64,000 nucleotides of DNA, taken from positions 2,545,846-2,609,845 of the forward strand of contig NZ_KV467168.1 of the NCBI RefSeq assembly GCF_001663775.1, given 5' to 3'. Numbering within the stretch: the first letter of the stretch is position 1; every line of letters starts with the position of its first letter. The DNA comes from Arthrobacter sp. B6. Lineage in GTDB: Bacteria; Actinomycetota; Actinomycetes; Actinomycetales; Micrococcaceae. Made by a program: the position numbers and the translations under genes. The notes beneath the pieces are model-generated. The model saw nothing but the letters and a program-made list of their open reading frames with translations. It made no database searches and was not told the origin of the DNA. Positions 9,228-17,716 of the stretch are shown here, piece after piece.

Positions 9228-9251
9228 CGGTACATGCATATACATGTACCG
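9228..9251. promoter_or_regulatory. 24-bp palindrome before the FMN reductase gene, likely operator
   Basis: CGGTACATG at 9228-9236 and its exact reverse complement CATGTACCG at 9243-9251 flank a 6-bp CATATA spacer. The centre overlaps a -10-like TATACA (9239-9244), which would place transcription start about 30 nt before the GTG at 9282. A dimeric repressor site for the reductase gene is the simplest reading. The regulator is not identified. Confidence 0.6.
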
Positions 9252-9281
9252 TAGTTACGTGCCGAACCTCAGGAGTCCTCA

Positions 9282-9908
9282 GTGGAAACCCGCCGCCTTA
9301 CCGTACTGTCCGCAGGCCTCGGAGTGCCGTCCTCGAGCAGGCTGCTCGCAGACCAGCTTGCAGCTGCCGCAGAGCGCCGGCTTGCCGGTGCGGGTTATGC
9401 AGTTGCGGTAGACGTTGTTGAGCTCCGGGACCTCGCCGTGGATATCGCCAACAACTTTGTCACCGGCTACGCGGCCCCGCGCCTGGCGGACGTCATTGCC
9501 GGGGTCGAGGCATCCGACGGCATCATTGCAGTCAGCCCGGTGTTCAGCGCGTCCTACAGCGGCCTGTTCAAGTCCTTCATTGACGTCCTGGACCCCAAAT
9601 CATTGGACGGCAAGGCCGTTCTGCTGGGGGCGACTGGCGGCACGGACCGACACCAAATGGTCCTGGACTACGCGATGCGTCCACTGTTCAGCTACCTGCG
9701 GACCCGTACGGTCGCTACCGGCGTTTTTGCCGGCCCGCAGGACTGGGGAAACGCGGACGACGGCGGCTCGCCCCTTTCATCCCGGATCGACCGTGCAGCG
9801 GCTGAGTTTGCCGGCCTCCTGACAGGGGAACAGCCCGGCCGTAAGCCGGCAGCCCTGGAGTCCCTGCCGTTTGAACAGCTCCTGGCGGGCATCTCCGGCG
9901 GACACTGA
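9282..9908 (+). CDS. NAD(P)H-dependent FMN reductase (flavodoxin-like fold)
   Basis: 208 residues from GTG at 9282, with CAGGAG 8 nt before it. The N-terminus LTVLSAGLGVPSSSRLLADQ and the VSPVFSASYSGLFKSFIDVL segment near residue 88 are typical of the MsuE/SsuE-like, CE1759-type FMN reductases. These reduce free FMN with NAD(P)H for partner monooxygenases or for redox balance. No monooxygenase is adjacent. The upstream 24-bp palindrome suggests its own regulation. Confidence 0.85.
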   Translation: METRRLTVLSAGLGVPSSSRLLADQLAAAAERRLAGAGYAVAVDVVELRDLAVDIANNFVTGYAAPRLADVIAGVEASDGIIAVSPVFSASYSGLFKSFIDVLDPKSLDGKAVLLGATGGTDRHQMVLDYAMRPLFSYLRTRTVATGVFAGPQDWGNADDGGSPLSSRIDRAAAEFAGLLTGEQPGRKPAALESLPFEQLLAGISGGH

Positions 9909-9949
9909 CGGGGCAGGCTCTCTGTACGGGGAGGTCCCGCGGCCGATCT

Positions 9950-10351
9950 ATGCCGCCGAACTATCCGGAGCCGCCGATCGTTGACCCGGACATGAAGTGT
10001 CCTGTGGATTCCATTGACCTGATCATGAGCGAACGCAGCGGTGTGGAGATTGACTACTGCCCCCAGTGCCGCGGCGTCTGGCTCGACCGCGGTGAGCTGG
10101 ACAAGATCATCGACCGCGCCAACGAGGCCATGGGCGGGGGATCCCCGGCGCCTGCCCGGCCGGCGGCCCCGGCACCCGGACCGACGCCGCCTCCGCTATA
10201 CCCGAACTTTGAACCGCGCCGCGACCAGCCGCGTTATGACGAGCCGCGGTACGACGACCGGAAGTACGCCAGGCAGGGCCATGACCGCGACTATGACCGC
10301 CGCGGGCACAAGAAGAAGGAAGGATGGCTGGGGGACCTCTTCGACTTCTAG
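9950..10351 (+). CDS. Zinc-ribbon (TFIIB-type) domain protein
   Basis: 133 residues. The N-terminal domain has two Cys pairs, CPVDS near residue 16 and CPQC near 38, followed by RGVWLDRGELDKI, the standard zf-TFIIB pattern. The rest is Pro-rich and then Arg/Asp/Tyr-rich, ending in the basic stretch RRGHKKKEGW and LGDLFDF, so it is probably flexible. The start at ATG 9950 has only a distant GGGGAGG; a second in-frame ATG at 9992 directly precedes the first Cys. The function is unknown; nucleic-acid or protein contacts are plausible. Confidence 0.78.
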   Translation: MPPNYPEPPIVDPDMKCPVDSIDLIMSERSGVEIDYCPQCRGVWLDRGELDKIIDRANEAMGGGSPAPARPAAPAPGPTPPPLYPNFEPRRDQPRYDEPRYDDRKYARQGHDRDYDRRGHKKKEGWLGDLFDF

Positions 10352-10407
10352 CCCGGTGGGGCTTCGCGAAGGAAGGCGGAGCGGCGGCGTCCTGTGAAAA
10401 GCTGGCG

Positions 10408-10983
10408 CTAGTCGTCCAGGAGGGCGATGAACTCGCGTGCCTGCTTGAGCGAGATGTCCGAGTGCCGGGTCAAGGCCGTGGCGGCAGCTTCTGTATCGCC
10501 GCTGCGTGCCAGTGTCCGGATCCGCCCGTAGATCTCGTCATTGAGCATGTTGCTGCTGACCTCGCGGGTCACGTCGCCTTTGCTGGCGATGGCCCGGTAG
10601 CGGTAGGGGAAGCGCTGGGGCGTATCGTCGTCGTCCGCGTCCTGGACAGGCTCCGGGGACTCGGGACTGCGATACGGCTGGGGGTGGGCTGCCAGTGCGC
10701 CCACCGCATCCCGTGCGGCCCTCAGGCCGGCATCCGTCGCCTCATAGTAGAGCTTGATCGCCGCCATGGCCTGTCCCTGGGCGATGAGTGCATAGAGCCG
10801 GCGGTGCTGGTCTTCGGTGAGCTTCGCGGCGGCTGTCCGCGCCAGCTCCGCTGCATCAACGGCGGGGGTGGCCGTGCTGGCTGCGCCGGAAGCCGTCCTG
10901 CGCCGGCTGATGGCGCGGGCACCGAGGGCAACCCCGGCAGCAACGATCACCAGGATGAGGGCGGGGATCACAAGCGATTCCAT
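10408..10983 (-). CDS. Membrane-anchored protein with an L7/L12-like segment (paralogue 1)
   Basis: 191 residues. One N-terminal membrane segment covers about residues 4-24 (IPALILVIVAAGVALGARA). A middle segment near 62-95 (QGQAMAAIKLYYEATDAGL) and the last 30 residues (ALTRHSDISLKQAREFIALL) resemble the C-terminal domain of ribosomal L7/L12, whose pattern is AIKLVRE..GLGLKEAK. It starts 2 bp after the stop of the related gene at 10986-11441, so the two are co-transcribed and probably arose by duplication. The role is unknown; L7/L12-like modules bind GTPases or partner proteins. Confidence 0.75.
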   Translation of the reverse strand: MESLVIPALILVIVAAGVALGARAISRRRTASGAASTATPAVDAAELARTAAAKLTEDQHRRLYALIAQGQAMAAIKLYYEATDAGLRAARDAVGALAAHPQPYRSPESPEPVQDADDDDTPQRFPYRYRAIASKGDVTREVSSNMLNDEIYGRIRTLARSGDTEAAATALTRHSDISLKQAREFIALLDD

Positions 10984-10985
10984 TT

Positions 10986-11441
10986 CTAAAGCCGATCTAC
11001 GTACTTCTTGGCGGTAGCCAGGTCAAAATGCGTCGCCTGGCGGAGGAGTTTGATGGCCTGGGGCTTTTGCCCGCTACGGGCCATTGACTGCAGCTGCAGG
11101 GCGAACTGGGGGTTGAGCTGCCCGCCCGGAAGTGCCGTGTAACCGTGCTGGCCGGACGCTCCGCCGGCCTGCGCCTGCATCGCTGCCCGTGCGTTGTCAG
11201 CCTGCTGGGACTGCTGTGCCTCGTTCTGGCTCGGGCGGGTCTTGGCGTCCAACCGGGCGCGGGCAGCGGTGGCCGCCCGAACCTGTGCTGCATAATGTTC
11301 GGCTGAGCGCATCGCGAGGTCCTGCTGGTATTTTTCGGCGTCGGAGATGCCGGAGCCGCGGGGAGTGAGGGCTGTTGAAAGCGCCCAGATAACCGCCACC
11401 AAAACCAACGCAGGCAACAGCACCATCAGTATTTCGCCCAT
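10986..11441 (-). CDS. Membrane-anchored protein with an L7/L12-like C-terminus (paralogue 2)
   Basis: 151 residues with an N-terminal membrane segment at about 3-24 (EILMVLLPALVLVAVIWAL), a long Ala/Gln-rich, probably helical stretch, and a C-terminal KPQAIKLLRQATHFDLATAK like the L7/L12 C-terminal domain. It is first in a two-gene minus-strand operon with the preceding paralogue. The DnaA-box-rich region starts just upstream. Function unknown; inner membrane location with the tail in the cytoplasm is my inference. Confidence 0.75.
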   Translation of the reverse strand: MGEILMVLLPALVLVAVIWALSTALTPRGSGISDAEKYQQDLAMRSAEHYAAQVRAATAARARLDAKTRPSQNEAQQSQQADNARAAMQAQAGGASGQHGYTALPGGQLNPQFALQLQSMARSGQKPQAIKLLRQATHFDLATAKKYVDRL

Positions 11442-11466
11442 GTATAAAGCTTATGCCAGATCCCGG

Positions 11467-11952
11467 TTATCCACAGCATATTCCGCGCTTCGCATACAGT
11501 CAGGCGGGCGCCGCGTCAATTCGGAACGCCGGCTGTGGAATGGATCACGTTTTAGGTATGGACAGTGGGGATTTGGTCCCTAATTCCGTCCGCAATCAAC
11601 AGCTTCTGCCTGCAAGCTGTGGATGAAGGTTTGGCCAAAGAATATTTCCTCCACAACTAGGGGCGGGAGTTTGCGCAGGTCACAGGCCTATTAGCGCTGA
11701 AAGTTTTTTTATTTCCACAGGGAAACCCACAGGCTGTGCACAAGCTATGCCACTTAGTGCACAGGTTATCCACAGATGGCGGGAACATGCGGCTTTGCCC
11801 TTTGGGAATGGACGGCTAGCGTAGCGGAGTACCTCTTTTTGAGGTGCTAAAGCGCTGCGGAGGAGTAGTCGGAGCGCCACGGCTAATCCTCGGATCCCGC
11901 CGTGGCGGATGCCAGTGTGGATAACCTGTGGATATTGGGGATAACTCTTTGT
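11467..11952. promoter_or_regulatory. DnaA-box cluster in the 690-bp non-coding region before dnaB
   Basis: Three perfect TTATCCACA 9-mers occur at 11467-11475 (+), 11766-11774 (+) and 11916-11924 (-). One-mismatch copies lie at 11618-11626 and 11927-11935, and TTGTGCACA-type sequences near 11735 and 11951, the second within a CTTTGTGCACAAAG palindrome. The region (11442-12127) has no credible gene and includes a T-rich tract at 11701-11715. A DnaA-binding site that controls dnaB or titrates DnaA fits. oriC itself is expected at dnaA-dnaN, outside this window. Confidence 0.65.
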
Positions 11953-12127
11953 GCACAAAGCCCGGGGGTTTGTTGGGGCGGCCGGTCAGCAATTGTCGGC
12001 GCCGTCCGGTAGACCTGACCCGTTGGGTGTGTCGCGGATGCCCCACGGCAACCGCACCGCTCGGGAAGAAAAGCATTAACCACGGCAGGACCTGTTCCGC
12101 CGCGGCACACAATGGAGGACGGCAGCT

Positions 12128-13507
12128 TTGTCAGTAACGCACCTGGACTCGATCGAGGGCACCCGCGGATCAGAAGGCAGCCGGAAGCCGCCCCAGGACA
12201 TTCCGGCGGAACAGTCCGTTCTGGGCGGCATGATGCTCTCCAAGGATGCGATTGCGGATGTTGTGGAGATCCTCCGCGGCCAGGACTTCTACCGTCCCGC
12301 GCACGAAACCATCTACGAAGCCATCATCGACCTTTACGGCCGCGGCGAACCAGCCGACGCCGTCACCGTTTCGGATGAACTGACCAAGCGCGCCGAAATC
12401 AACAGGATCGGCGGACCCGCGTACCTGCATGAACTCATTCAGACCGTGCCAACCGCAGCCAACGCCGGCTACTACGCCGAGATCGTGGCCGAACGCGCAG
12501 TTCTGCGCCGCCTGGTCAACGCGGGAACCAAAATCGTCCAGCTGGGTTACGGCTCGGACGGCGAGGTGGAAGACCTCGTCAACCAGGCCCAGGCCGAGGT
12601 CTACGCCGTGGCCGAGCGCCGCACCGCCGAGGACTACGTCGTCCTCAAGGACGTCATGGAATCCACGGTGGACGAGATCGAAGCCTCCGGCCACCGCGGC
12701 GAAGGCATGGTGGGCGTGCCCACAGGCTTCTATGAACTTGATGAGCTGACCCACGGACTTCACCCGGGGCAGATGATTGTTATCGCTGCCCGCCCCGCTG
12801 TTGGCAAGTCAACGTTCGCGCTGGACTTCGCCCGGTCGGCGGCCATCAAGAACAACCTGGCAACGGTGATGTTCTCGCTTGAAATGGGCCGTAATGAGAT
12901 CGCCATGCGACTCCTGTCCGCCGAGGCAACCATCGGGCTGCAGGACCTCCGCAAAGGCACCATCAAGGACGAGCAGTGGTCCAAGATCGCCACCACCATG
13001 GGCCGGATGAACGATGCCCCGTTGTTCATCGACGACAGCCCCAACATGTCGCTGATGGAAATCCGCGCAAAGTGCCGGCGCCTCAAGCAGCAGCATGACC
13101 TCAAGCTCGTGATCCTGGACTACCTGCAGCTCATGAGCTCAGGCAAGAAAGTGGAGTCACGCCAGCAGGAGGTTTCGGAGTTCTCACGTGCCCTCAAGCT
13201 GCTGGCCAAGGAGCTCCAGGTTCCGGTGATCGCGCTGTCCCAGCTGAACCGTGGTTCCGAGCAGCGGCAGGACAAGCGGCCCATGGTCTCTGACCTTCGT
13301 GAATCGGGCTCCATCGAGCAGGATGCGGACATGGTGATCCTGCTCCACCGCGAGGACGTCTATGACAAGGAGTCACCGCGTGCAGGCGAGGCAGACATCC
13401 TGATCGCCAAGCACCGCAACGGCCCCACCAAGGACATTGTCGTGGCGTTCCAGGGCCATTATTCGCGGTTCGCCAACATGGCGGCCGACGCCGGCGGCGG
13501 CTTCTAA
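12128..13507 (+). CDS. dnaB: Replicative DNA helicase DnaB
   Basis: 459 residues. The start is TTG at 12128, with GGAGGA 9 nt before it. The N-terminal domain begins near residue 20 (PPQDIPAEQSVLGGMML), and the RecA-like helicase domain has Walker A ARPAVGKST near 220 and Walker B VILDYLQLM near 335. There is no intein, unlike dnaB of some actinobacteria. The hexamer unwinds DNA 5'-3' at the replication fork and is loaded after DnaA opens the origin. Its position a few kb after rplI is the usual actinobacterial arrangement, here with five unrelated genes between. Confidence 0.97.
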   Translation: MSVTHLDSIEGTRGSEGSRKPPQDIPAEQSVLGGMMLSKDAIADVVEILRGQDFYRPAHETIYEAIIDLYGRGEPADAVTVSDELTKRAEINRIGGPAYLHELIQTVPTAANAGYYAEIVAERAVLRRLVNAGTKIVQLGYGSDGEVEDLVNQAQAEVYAVAERRTAEDYVVLKDVMESTVDEIEASGHRGEGMVGVPTGFYELDELTHGLHPGQMIVIAARPAVGKSTFALDFARSAAIKNNLATVMFSLEMGRNEIAMRLLSAEATIGLQDLRKGTIKDEQWSKIATTMGRMNDAPLFIDDSPNMSLMEIRAKCRRLKQQHDLKLVILDYLQLMSSGKKVESRQQEVSEFSRALKLLAKELQVPVIALSQLNRGSEQRQDKRPMVSDLRESGSIEQDADMVILLHREDVYDKESPRAGEADILIAKHRNGPTKDIVVAFQGHYSRFANMAADAGGGF

Positions 13508-13535
13508 AGTCCGGTCACCGCAGGGCGCGGCCGGC

Positions 13536-14504
13536 TCAGCCCTGGGTCAGCATGTGGTTGGGCAGCCGATTCCCGGGCGCTGTGCCCCGGATTTCCAGCA
13601 ACTCGCGCGCATGCGCGTGCAGCCGTTTGTCCTCCTCGGAGACCGGCACCCAGCGGGGGATGGGCACTGACGTGCCTTCGGCGTCGCGTGCCACCATCAC
13701 GGTGAGGCAGTAGGTGGTGAGGTTCAGTTCCTTGCCCTTGGGATCGCCCGAACGGACGTGCACGGCAATGTGCATTCCCTTGGTCCCGGTATACACAAGC
13801 CTCGCCTCCACTTCCACGACGTGCCCGATGAGCAGCGGACGGTAGAAACGGACGCCGCCCGAGAACACGGCCACGGTGTCCTTGCCGCAATACCGGGACG
13901 CACAGACATAGGCTGCCTCGTCGATCCACTTCATCACGATGCCGCCATGGACCTTGCCGCCCCAGTTGACATCCGTGGGGGCAGCCATGAAACGCAACGT
14001 GACGCGTTCGGCAGTCCCGGCTTCGGTATATTCCTGGGCGTTCATGGCTGCAACGATCTGCTCACGGACTTTGACCCTGGCCAGGGCATGGTCGCGCTGT
14101 TCGATTTGTTCGGCAGTGACCGGCTCAAACTGTCTGACCGGGATCGGCTTGCCGTCCTCGCCCACGGCCACAAAGATCACCATGCACTGGCTGCGCATCG
14201 TCGCCGCGCCGCCCTTGGGATCACCGGAGGAGACAACTGTGCGGATGTGCATCGAGGAGCGTCCCGTGTACACGATAGTGGCCTCCACCTCCACCATGTC
14301 GCCGCTGTTGACGGGGTCCGCGAAGTGGATGTTGCCCACGTAGGCGGTGACGCAGTACGACTGTGCCCAGCCGACGGCTGCCGCGTACGCTGCCTTGTCC
14401 ACCCATTCAAGGACGGTCCCCGCGTCCACGGACCCGCTGTGTCCCACATCCATGGGGGCGGCCAAAAAGCGGAGGGTTACGGAGTTGGCTGCGGTCTCAG
14501 TCAT
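13536..14504 (-). CDS. Acyl-CoA thioesterase with two tandem hotdog domains
   Basis: 322 residues made of two similar halves. Each has a hotdog motif: GTVLEWVDKAAYAAAVGW near residue 30 and GGIVMKWIDEAAYVCASRY near 188. Each half is followed by DPVNSGDMVEVEA or its counterpart. The YciA/BFIT-type family hydrolyses acyl-CoA to free acid and CoA. A tandem form forms a pseudo-dimer active site. It is convergent with dnaB and stands alone. The acyl chain preference is unknown. Confidence 0.9.
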   Translation of the reverse strand: MTETAANSVTLRFLAAPMDVGHSGSVDAGTVLEWVDKAAYAAAVGWAQSYCVTAYVGNIHFADPVNSGDMVEVEATIVYTGRSSMHIRTVVSSGDPKGGAATMRSQCMVIFVAVGEDGKPIPVRQFEPVTAEQIEQRDHALARVKVREQIVAAMNAQEYTEAGTAERVTLRFMAAPTDVNWGGKVHGGIVMKWIDEAAYVCASRYCGKDTVAVFSGGVRFYRPLLIGHVVEVEARLVYTGTKGMHIAVHVRSGDPKGKELNLTTYCLTVMVARDAEGTSVPIPRWVPVSEEDKRLHAHARELLEIRGTAPGNRLPNHMLTQG

Positions 14505-14565
14505 GCTGCGATCTTACTGAGGTGCGCGTCACCAGTGGGTTGGGACTGACACAAACCGGCAACAG

Positions 14566-14604
14566 GAACTGCCCCGCCCGCCATTTCGGCGCACGGGGCA
14601 GTTC
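14566..14604. terminator. Hairpin terminator after the DoxX gene
   Basis: GAACTGCCCCG at 14566-14576 pairs exactly with CGGGGCAGTTC at 14594-14604, an 11-bp stem with a 17-nt loop. It lies just downstream of the DoxX gene on the minus strand. There is no T run, which is common in high-GC actinobacteria. Confidence 0.65.
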
Positions 14605-14640
14605 GGTTCGGTTGAAGCTCTGGCGCCGGTGTTACAGCCG

Positions 14641-15075
14641 TTAGGCCAGGACGGCCAGCTTGGAGTTGGCACGGCCGAACATCGCCCGGTCCACGGAGAT
14701 GCGGCCGGCGCCGGTGAGTGCCACCGCCAGGGCCGCTGCTGCCAGAAGCAATACAAGTTCGTAGCCGCCCGTTGCTGCGAAGACGCCCGCAGGGGCGTGC
14801 ACCAGGAACAGGGCGCCCAGCATGTCAAGGGCCAGGAGGAGGGCGAAAACCCGGGTGAGAACACCCAGAATGAGCGCGATGCCGCCGCCCAGTTCGAGGA
14901 CTGCCACCGCCGGAGCGGCGATTTCGGCCGCGGGAACGCCCATCTTCGCGAAGGAGGCTTGAGTGCCGGCGATGGTCCATTCATTGAACTTCTGCCAGCC
15001 GTGGGCGGCGAAAAGGAAACCGAGGACGATGCGCAGGATGGTAACTGCCGTGGTGGTAAGCGGGGTCTGGTTCAT
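14641..15075 (-). CDS. DoxX family membrane protein
   Basis: 144 residues with four membrane segments and the family pattern LRIVLGFLFAAHGWQKF near the N-terminus, then PAVAVLELGGGIALILG. DoxX proteins are small inner-membrane proteins tied to redox or thiol stress in several bacteria; the reaction is not established. The gene is single, with a terminator behind it. GTTGA-N4-TCAAC at 15100-15113 overlaps a TTGACA -35-like hexamer on its strand, so repression by a MarR-type protein is possible. Confidence 0.85.
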   Translation of the reverse strand: MNQTPLTTTAVTILRIVLGFLFAAHGWQKFNEWTIAGTQASFAKMGVPAAEIAAPAVAVLELGGGIALILGVLTRVFALLLALDMLGALFLVHAPAGVFAATGGYELVLLLAAAALAVALTGAGRISVDRAMFGRANSKLAVLA

Positions 15076-15099
15076 GGTTCCGAGCCTTCCAGAACTTTG

Positions 15100-15113
15100 G
15101 TTGAAGTGTCAAC
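15100..15113. promoter_or_regulatory. Short inverted repeat in the DoxX promoter
   Basis: GTTGA at 15100-15104 and TCAAC at 15109-15113 are perfect reverse complements around a 4-bp spacer. On the minus strand the site includes TTGACA, a good -35 hexamer for the DoxX gene, about 25 bp before its start. The arms are short, so chance remains possible. Confidence 0.35.
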
Positions 15114-15219
15114 TAAGTATGTCGTTGTGTGTTGTTGGTCAGTGCGCGCCCGGTGCCCGGGGGAGGGCCGTCCCCGGATCAGGGGCGTAATGTCCGGGCG
15201 CCCCGATAGGCTGGCAACC

Positions 15220-16572
15220 GTGCCACGTCAATCCGCCCCTGCTGCCGCAAAGACACCCGCCGGCCACTCGCGGGAAATCCTGCGGCTCGCCGTCCCCGCG
15301 TTTGGTGCCCTGATCGCCGAGCCGCTGTTCCTGCTGGCAGACTCCGCGATCGTGGGCCACCTCGGCGTCGCCCAGCTGGCCGGAGTCGGCCTTGCGTCCG
15401 CCGTGCTGCACACCGCCGTGGGCCTCATGGTCTTCCTCGCCTACTCCACCACGCCGGCCGTGGCACGTGCGCTCGGTGACGGCCAGCTTGGAAAGGCGTT
15501 GGCCGCAGGGCGGGACGGTGTTTGGCTGGCGCTCCTCCTGGGAGTCATCCTGGCAGCGGCGGGTTCCGTGGCGGCCGATCCCCTGGTGGGCCTCATGGGG
15601 GCAGAGGGCGAGGTGCGGGCCTTCGCGGCCGACTACCTCCGCTGGTCCATGCCTGGGCTGGTGGCGATGCTGCTCATATTCGCCGGCACGGGAGTCCTTC
15701 GCGGGCTCCAGGACACCCGGACTCCCCTTGTGGTGGCCACGGCCGGTTTTGGCCTGAACATCGTCCTGAACCTGTGGCTGGTTTACGGCCTGGGCTGGTC
15801 CGTCGCCGGTTCGGCGATTGGCACCAGCATCGCTCAGTGGGCCATGGCTGCCGTCTACCTGGTGATGGTCCAGCGCAACGCGTCACGGCACGGCGTCAGC
15901 CTGCTCCCCGACTGGCGTGGCGTCCGCGACATGACGCGGATCGGATCCTGGTTGATGCTGCGCACCCTCAGCCTGCGCATCGCCATCCTGGCCACGGTGC
16001 TGGTGGTGACGGCCCAGGGACCGGTGAACCTGGCAGCGCACCAGCTCGCCATGACGATCTTCTCGTTCCTCGCCTTCGCCCTGGATGCGCTGGCCATCGC
16101 GGCGCAGGCCCTCATCGGCAAGGAGTTGGGGGCGTCCCACGCTGCCAAGGCGCGGGTCCTCACCGGGACCATGATCAGGTGGGGTATCGGTTTTGGCGTG
16201 ATCACCGGCGTGCTGCTCGCCGTGGCCGCGCCCTGGGTGGGTGTGTTGTTCACGTCCGACGCCGGCGTCCGCTCCGTGCTGACCGTAGCCCTGTGGGTAC
16301 TTGCCGCCGGGCAGCCCATCGCCGGGTACGTGTTTGTCCTCGACGGGGTGTTGATCGGCGCCGGCGACGCGAAGTACCTGGCGATTGCCGGCGTCGTCAA
16401 CCTGGCCGTGTATGTCCCGCTGCTCCTGTGGGTGGCCGGCTCCGGAGCCACCGGCCTGGCCGGGCTGGGGTGGCTCTGGGCTGCCTTTGCCTTGGGCTAC
16501 ATGGCAGCGCGGGCTGCAACCCTTGGCGCCCGCGCCCGGTCCGACCGGTGGATGGTGCTCGGTTCGCACTGA
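15220..16572 (+). CDS. MATE family efflux transporter
   Basis: 450 residues from GTG 15220, with 12 predicted membrane segments. The N-terminus ILRLAVPAFGALIAEPLFLL and ADSAIVGHLGVAQLAGVGL are typical of the DinF-like branch of MATE exporters, which pump organic cations or drugs out by Na+ or H+ antiport. I favour GTG 15220 because TAGGCT at 15207-15212 stands 7 nt before it, the leaderless pattern seen at other genes here; ATG 15190 is the alternative. The substrate is unknown. Confidence 0.87.
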   Translation: MPRQSAPAAAKTPAGHSREILRLAVPAFGALIAEPLFLLADSAIVGHLGVAQLAGVGLASAVLHTAVGLMVFLAYSTTPAVARALGDGQLGKALAAGRDGVWLALLLGVILAAAGSVAADPLVGLMGAEGEVRAFAADYLRWSMPGLVAMLLIFAGTGVLRGLQDTRTPLVVATAGFGLNIVLNLWLVYGLGWSVAGSAIGTSIAQWAMAAVYLVMVQRNASRHGVSLLPDWRGVRDMTRIGSWLMLRTLSLRIAILATVLVVTAQGPVNLAAHQLAMTIFSFLAFALDALAIAAQALIGKELGASHAAKARVLTGTMIRWGIGFGVITGVLLAVAAPWVGVLFTSDAGVRSVLTVALWVLAAGQPIAGYVFVLDGVLIGAGDAKYLAIAGVVNLAVYVPLLLWVAGSGATGLAGLGWLWAAFALGYMAARAATLGARARSDRWMVLGSH

Positions 16573-16597
16573 CACCCGCGCCCACTAAACTGGACAG

Positions 16598-17188
16598 GTG
16601 ACCCGCCCTTTGACGCCCGCAGAAGCCGCGCACGGTACCGCCACGCAGGAAGACCTGTGGAAACCGGTCCTGCTGCGCGCCATTGCCGCGCTGTTGTTTG
16701 GGGCCGTCACGATCTTCTGGGCCACACCATCTGTTGAGGTCATGGCCTGGGTTGGCGGTATCTATGTGCTGGCCACCGGCGCCCTGCTGCTCTGGACGAC
16801 TCCCAAGGCCGGCCTCGCGTGGGACAGCATGTCCGGAAAGCTGCTGTCAGCGGCCGGTTCCATCCTTACGGGCAGCGGCGTGGCCCTGCTGCTGCTCCAC
16901 GGCGACCTGCTCTTCGGCGTGATCGCAGCGCTGGGACTCGGCATCGCAGGGGTGATCGAGCTGGTCTGCGGGCTCAGGAACCGCGGCAGCCATGTCCTGG
17001 CCAGGGACTGGATAGCTTCCGGAGTCATCGGCATTGGAACGGCCGCGGCACTTCCGTTCTTCATCAGCCTGGGCGCCCACGCCCTGCTGGGCGTTGCCGG
17101 CGGCGGCGCCATCATTGCCGGCGTGCTCTGGGTGCTCTCAGCGCTGACCCTGCGGCATGATGCCCGGGCCGCCGTCGTAAAGCCGTAA
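16598..17188 (+). CDS. DUF308/HdeD-like membrane protein
   Basis: 196 residues, with about six hydrophobic segments after a short cytoplasmic N-terminus (VLLRAIAALLFGAVTIFW, then GGIYVLATGALLLWT). The layout is like HdeD/DUF308 proteins, whose exact role is unknown though HdeD links to acid resistance in enterics. The GTG start has TAAACT at 16586-16591 six bases upstream and no Shine-Dalgarno, so the transcript is probably leaderless. It starts 25 bp after the MATE stop but has its own promoter. Confidence 0.75.
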   Translation: MTRPLTPAEAAHGTATQEDLWKPVLLRAIAALLFGAVTIFWATPSVEVMAWVGGIYVLATGALLLWTTPKAGLAWDSMSGKLLSAAGSILTGSGVALLLLHGDLLFGVIAALGLGIAGVIELVCGLRNRGSHVLARDWIASGVIGIGTAAALPFFISLGAHALLGVAGGGAIIAGVLWVLSALTLRHDARAAVVKP

Positions 17189-17293
17189 ACTAGACAGGTA
17201 CGGTTCTACCCGGCGTAGAAGTTCGCCGTACAAACACACCGCACCATTCGAACCGGGCAGGCCTCCGCGCCGTGCCTGCAGGGAGGAAACACC

Positions 17294-17674
17294 TTGGCAG
17301 ACCAGCAACCAGGAAAACCGCGGAAGATGCGGACCTCGGTGAAGGGGCCGCTGATGTTCTCCGCGTTCTGGGCCGTCCTCGCCTTTCTGACAGTCCTCAT
17401 TTTCGCCTCCGGAGGCAGCTCCCGCGCCCTGCGGTTCGACCTGGCCTTCACCGGCGCGGGAATCGCGTTCATTGTCACACTGGTCATCGCTGCCATGCTC
17501 TCCATGAGCTACAAGGACAATGCCGAGCACCTTGGCAAGGGATCCGGCGTCAACCTGAGCTCGGCGCGCAAGCCCTCCCACGGGTTCGGCGGCCTGTCCA
17601 CGCCCGGCCAGGACGGCGCCCGGCCGGGTGCTGACCAGGGCGACCCCGACGCCGATGGGCCGCCAAGGCGCTGA
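17294..17674 (+). CDS. Small two-segment membrane protein, function unknown
   Basis: 126 residues from TTG 17294, with GGGAGGA 7 nt before it. Two membrane segments (about 22-38, LMFSAFWAVLAFLTVLIF, and 55-73) are followed by a hydrophilic Gly/Asp/Pro-rich tail of about 45 residues. I recognise no family motif. A TAAACT -10 box at 17186-17191 overlaps the stop of the previous gene and could start its transcript, with a leader of about 95 nt. Confidence 0.7.
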   Translation: MADQQPGKPRKMRTSVKGPLMFSAFWAVLAFLTVLIFASGGSSRALRFDLAFTGAGIAFIVTLVIAAMLSMSYKDNAEHLGKGSGVNLSSARKPSHGFGGLSTPGQDGARPGADQGDPDADGPPRR

Positions 17675-17716
17675 GCCAGCTGTTGCCCCGGCAGTTCGCC
17701 CGGCGGAGCTTTGGCC

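Noticed and set aside
11442-12127. Chromosomal origin oriC
   Set aside because: The box cluster is real, but actinobacterial oriC normally lies between dnaA and dnaN, neither of which is in the window.
12128-13507. Intein in dnaB
   Set aside because: The protein has normal length (459 residues) and continuous helicase motifs.
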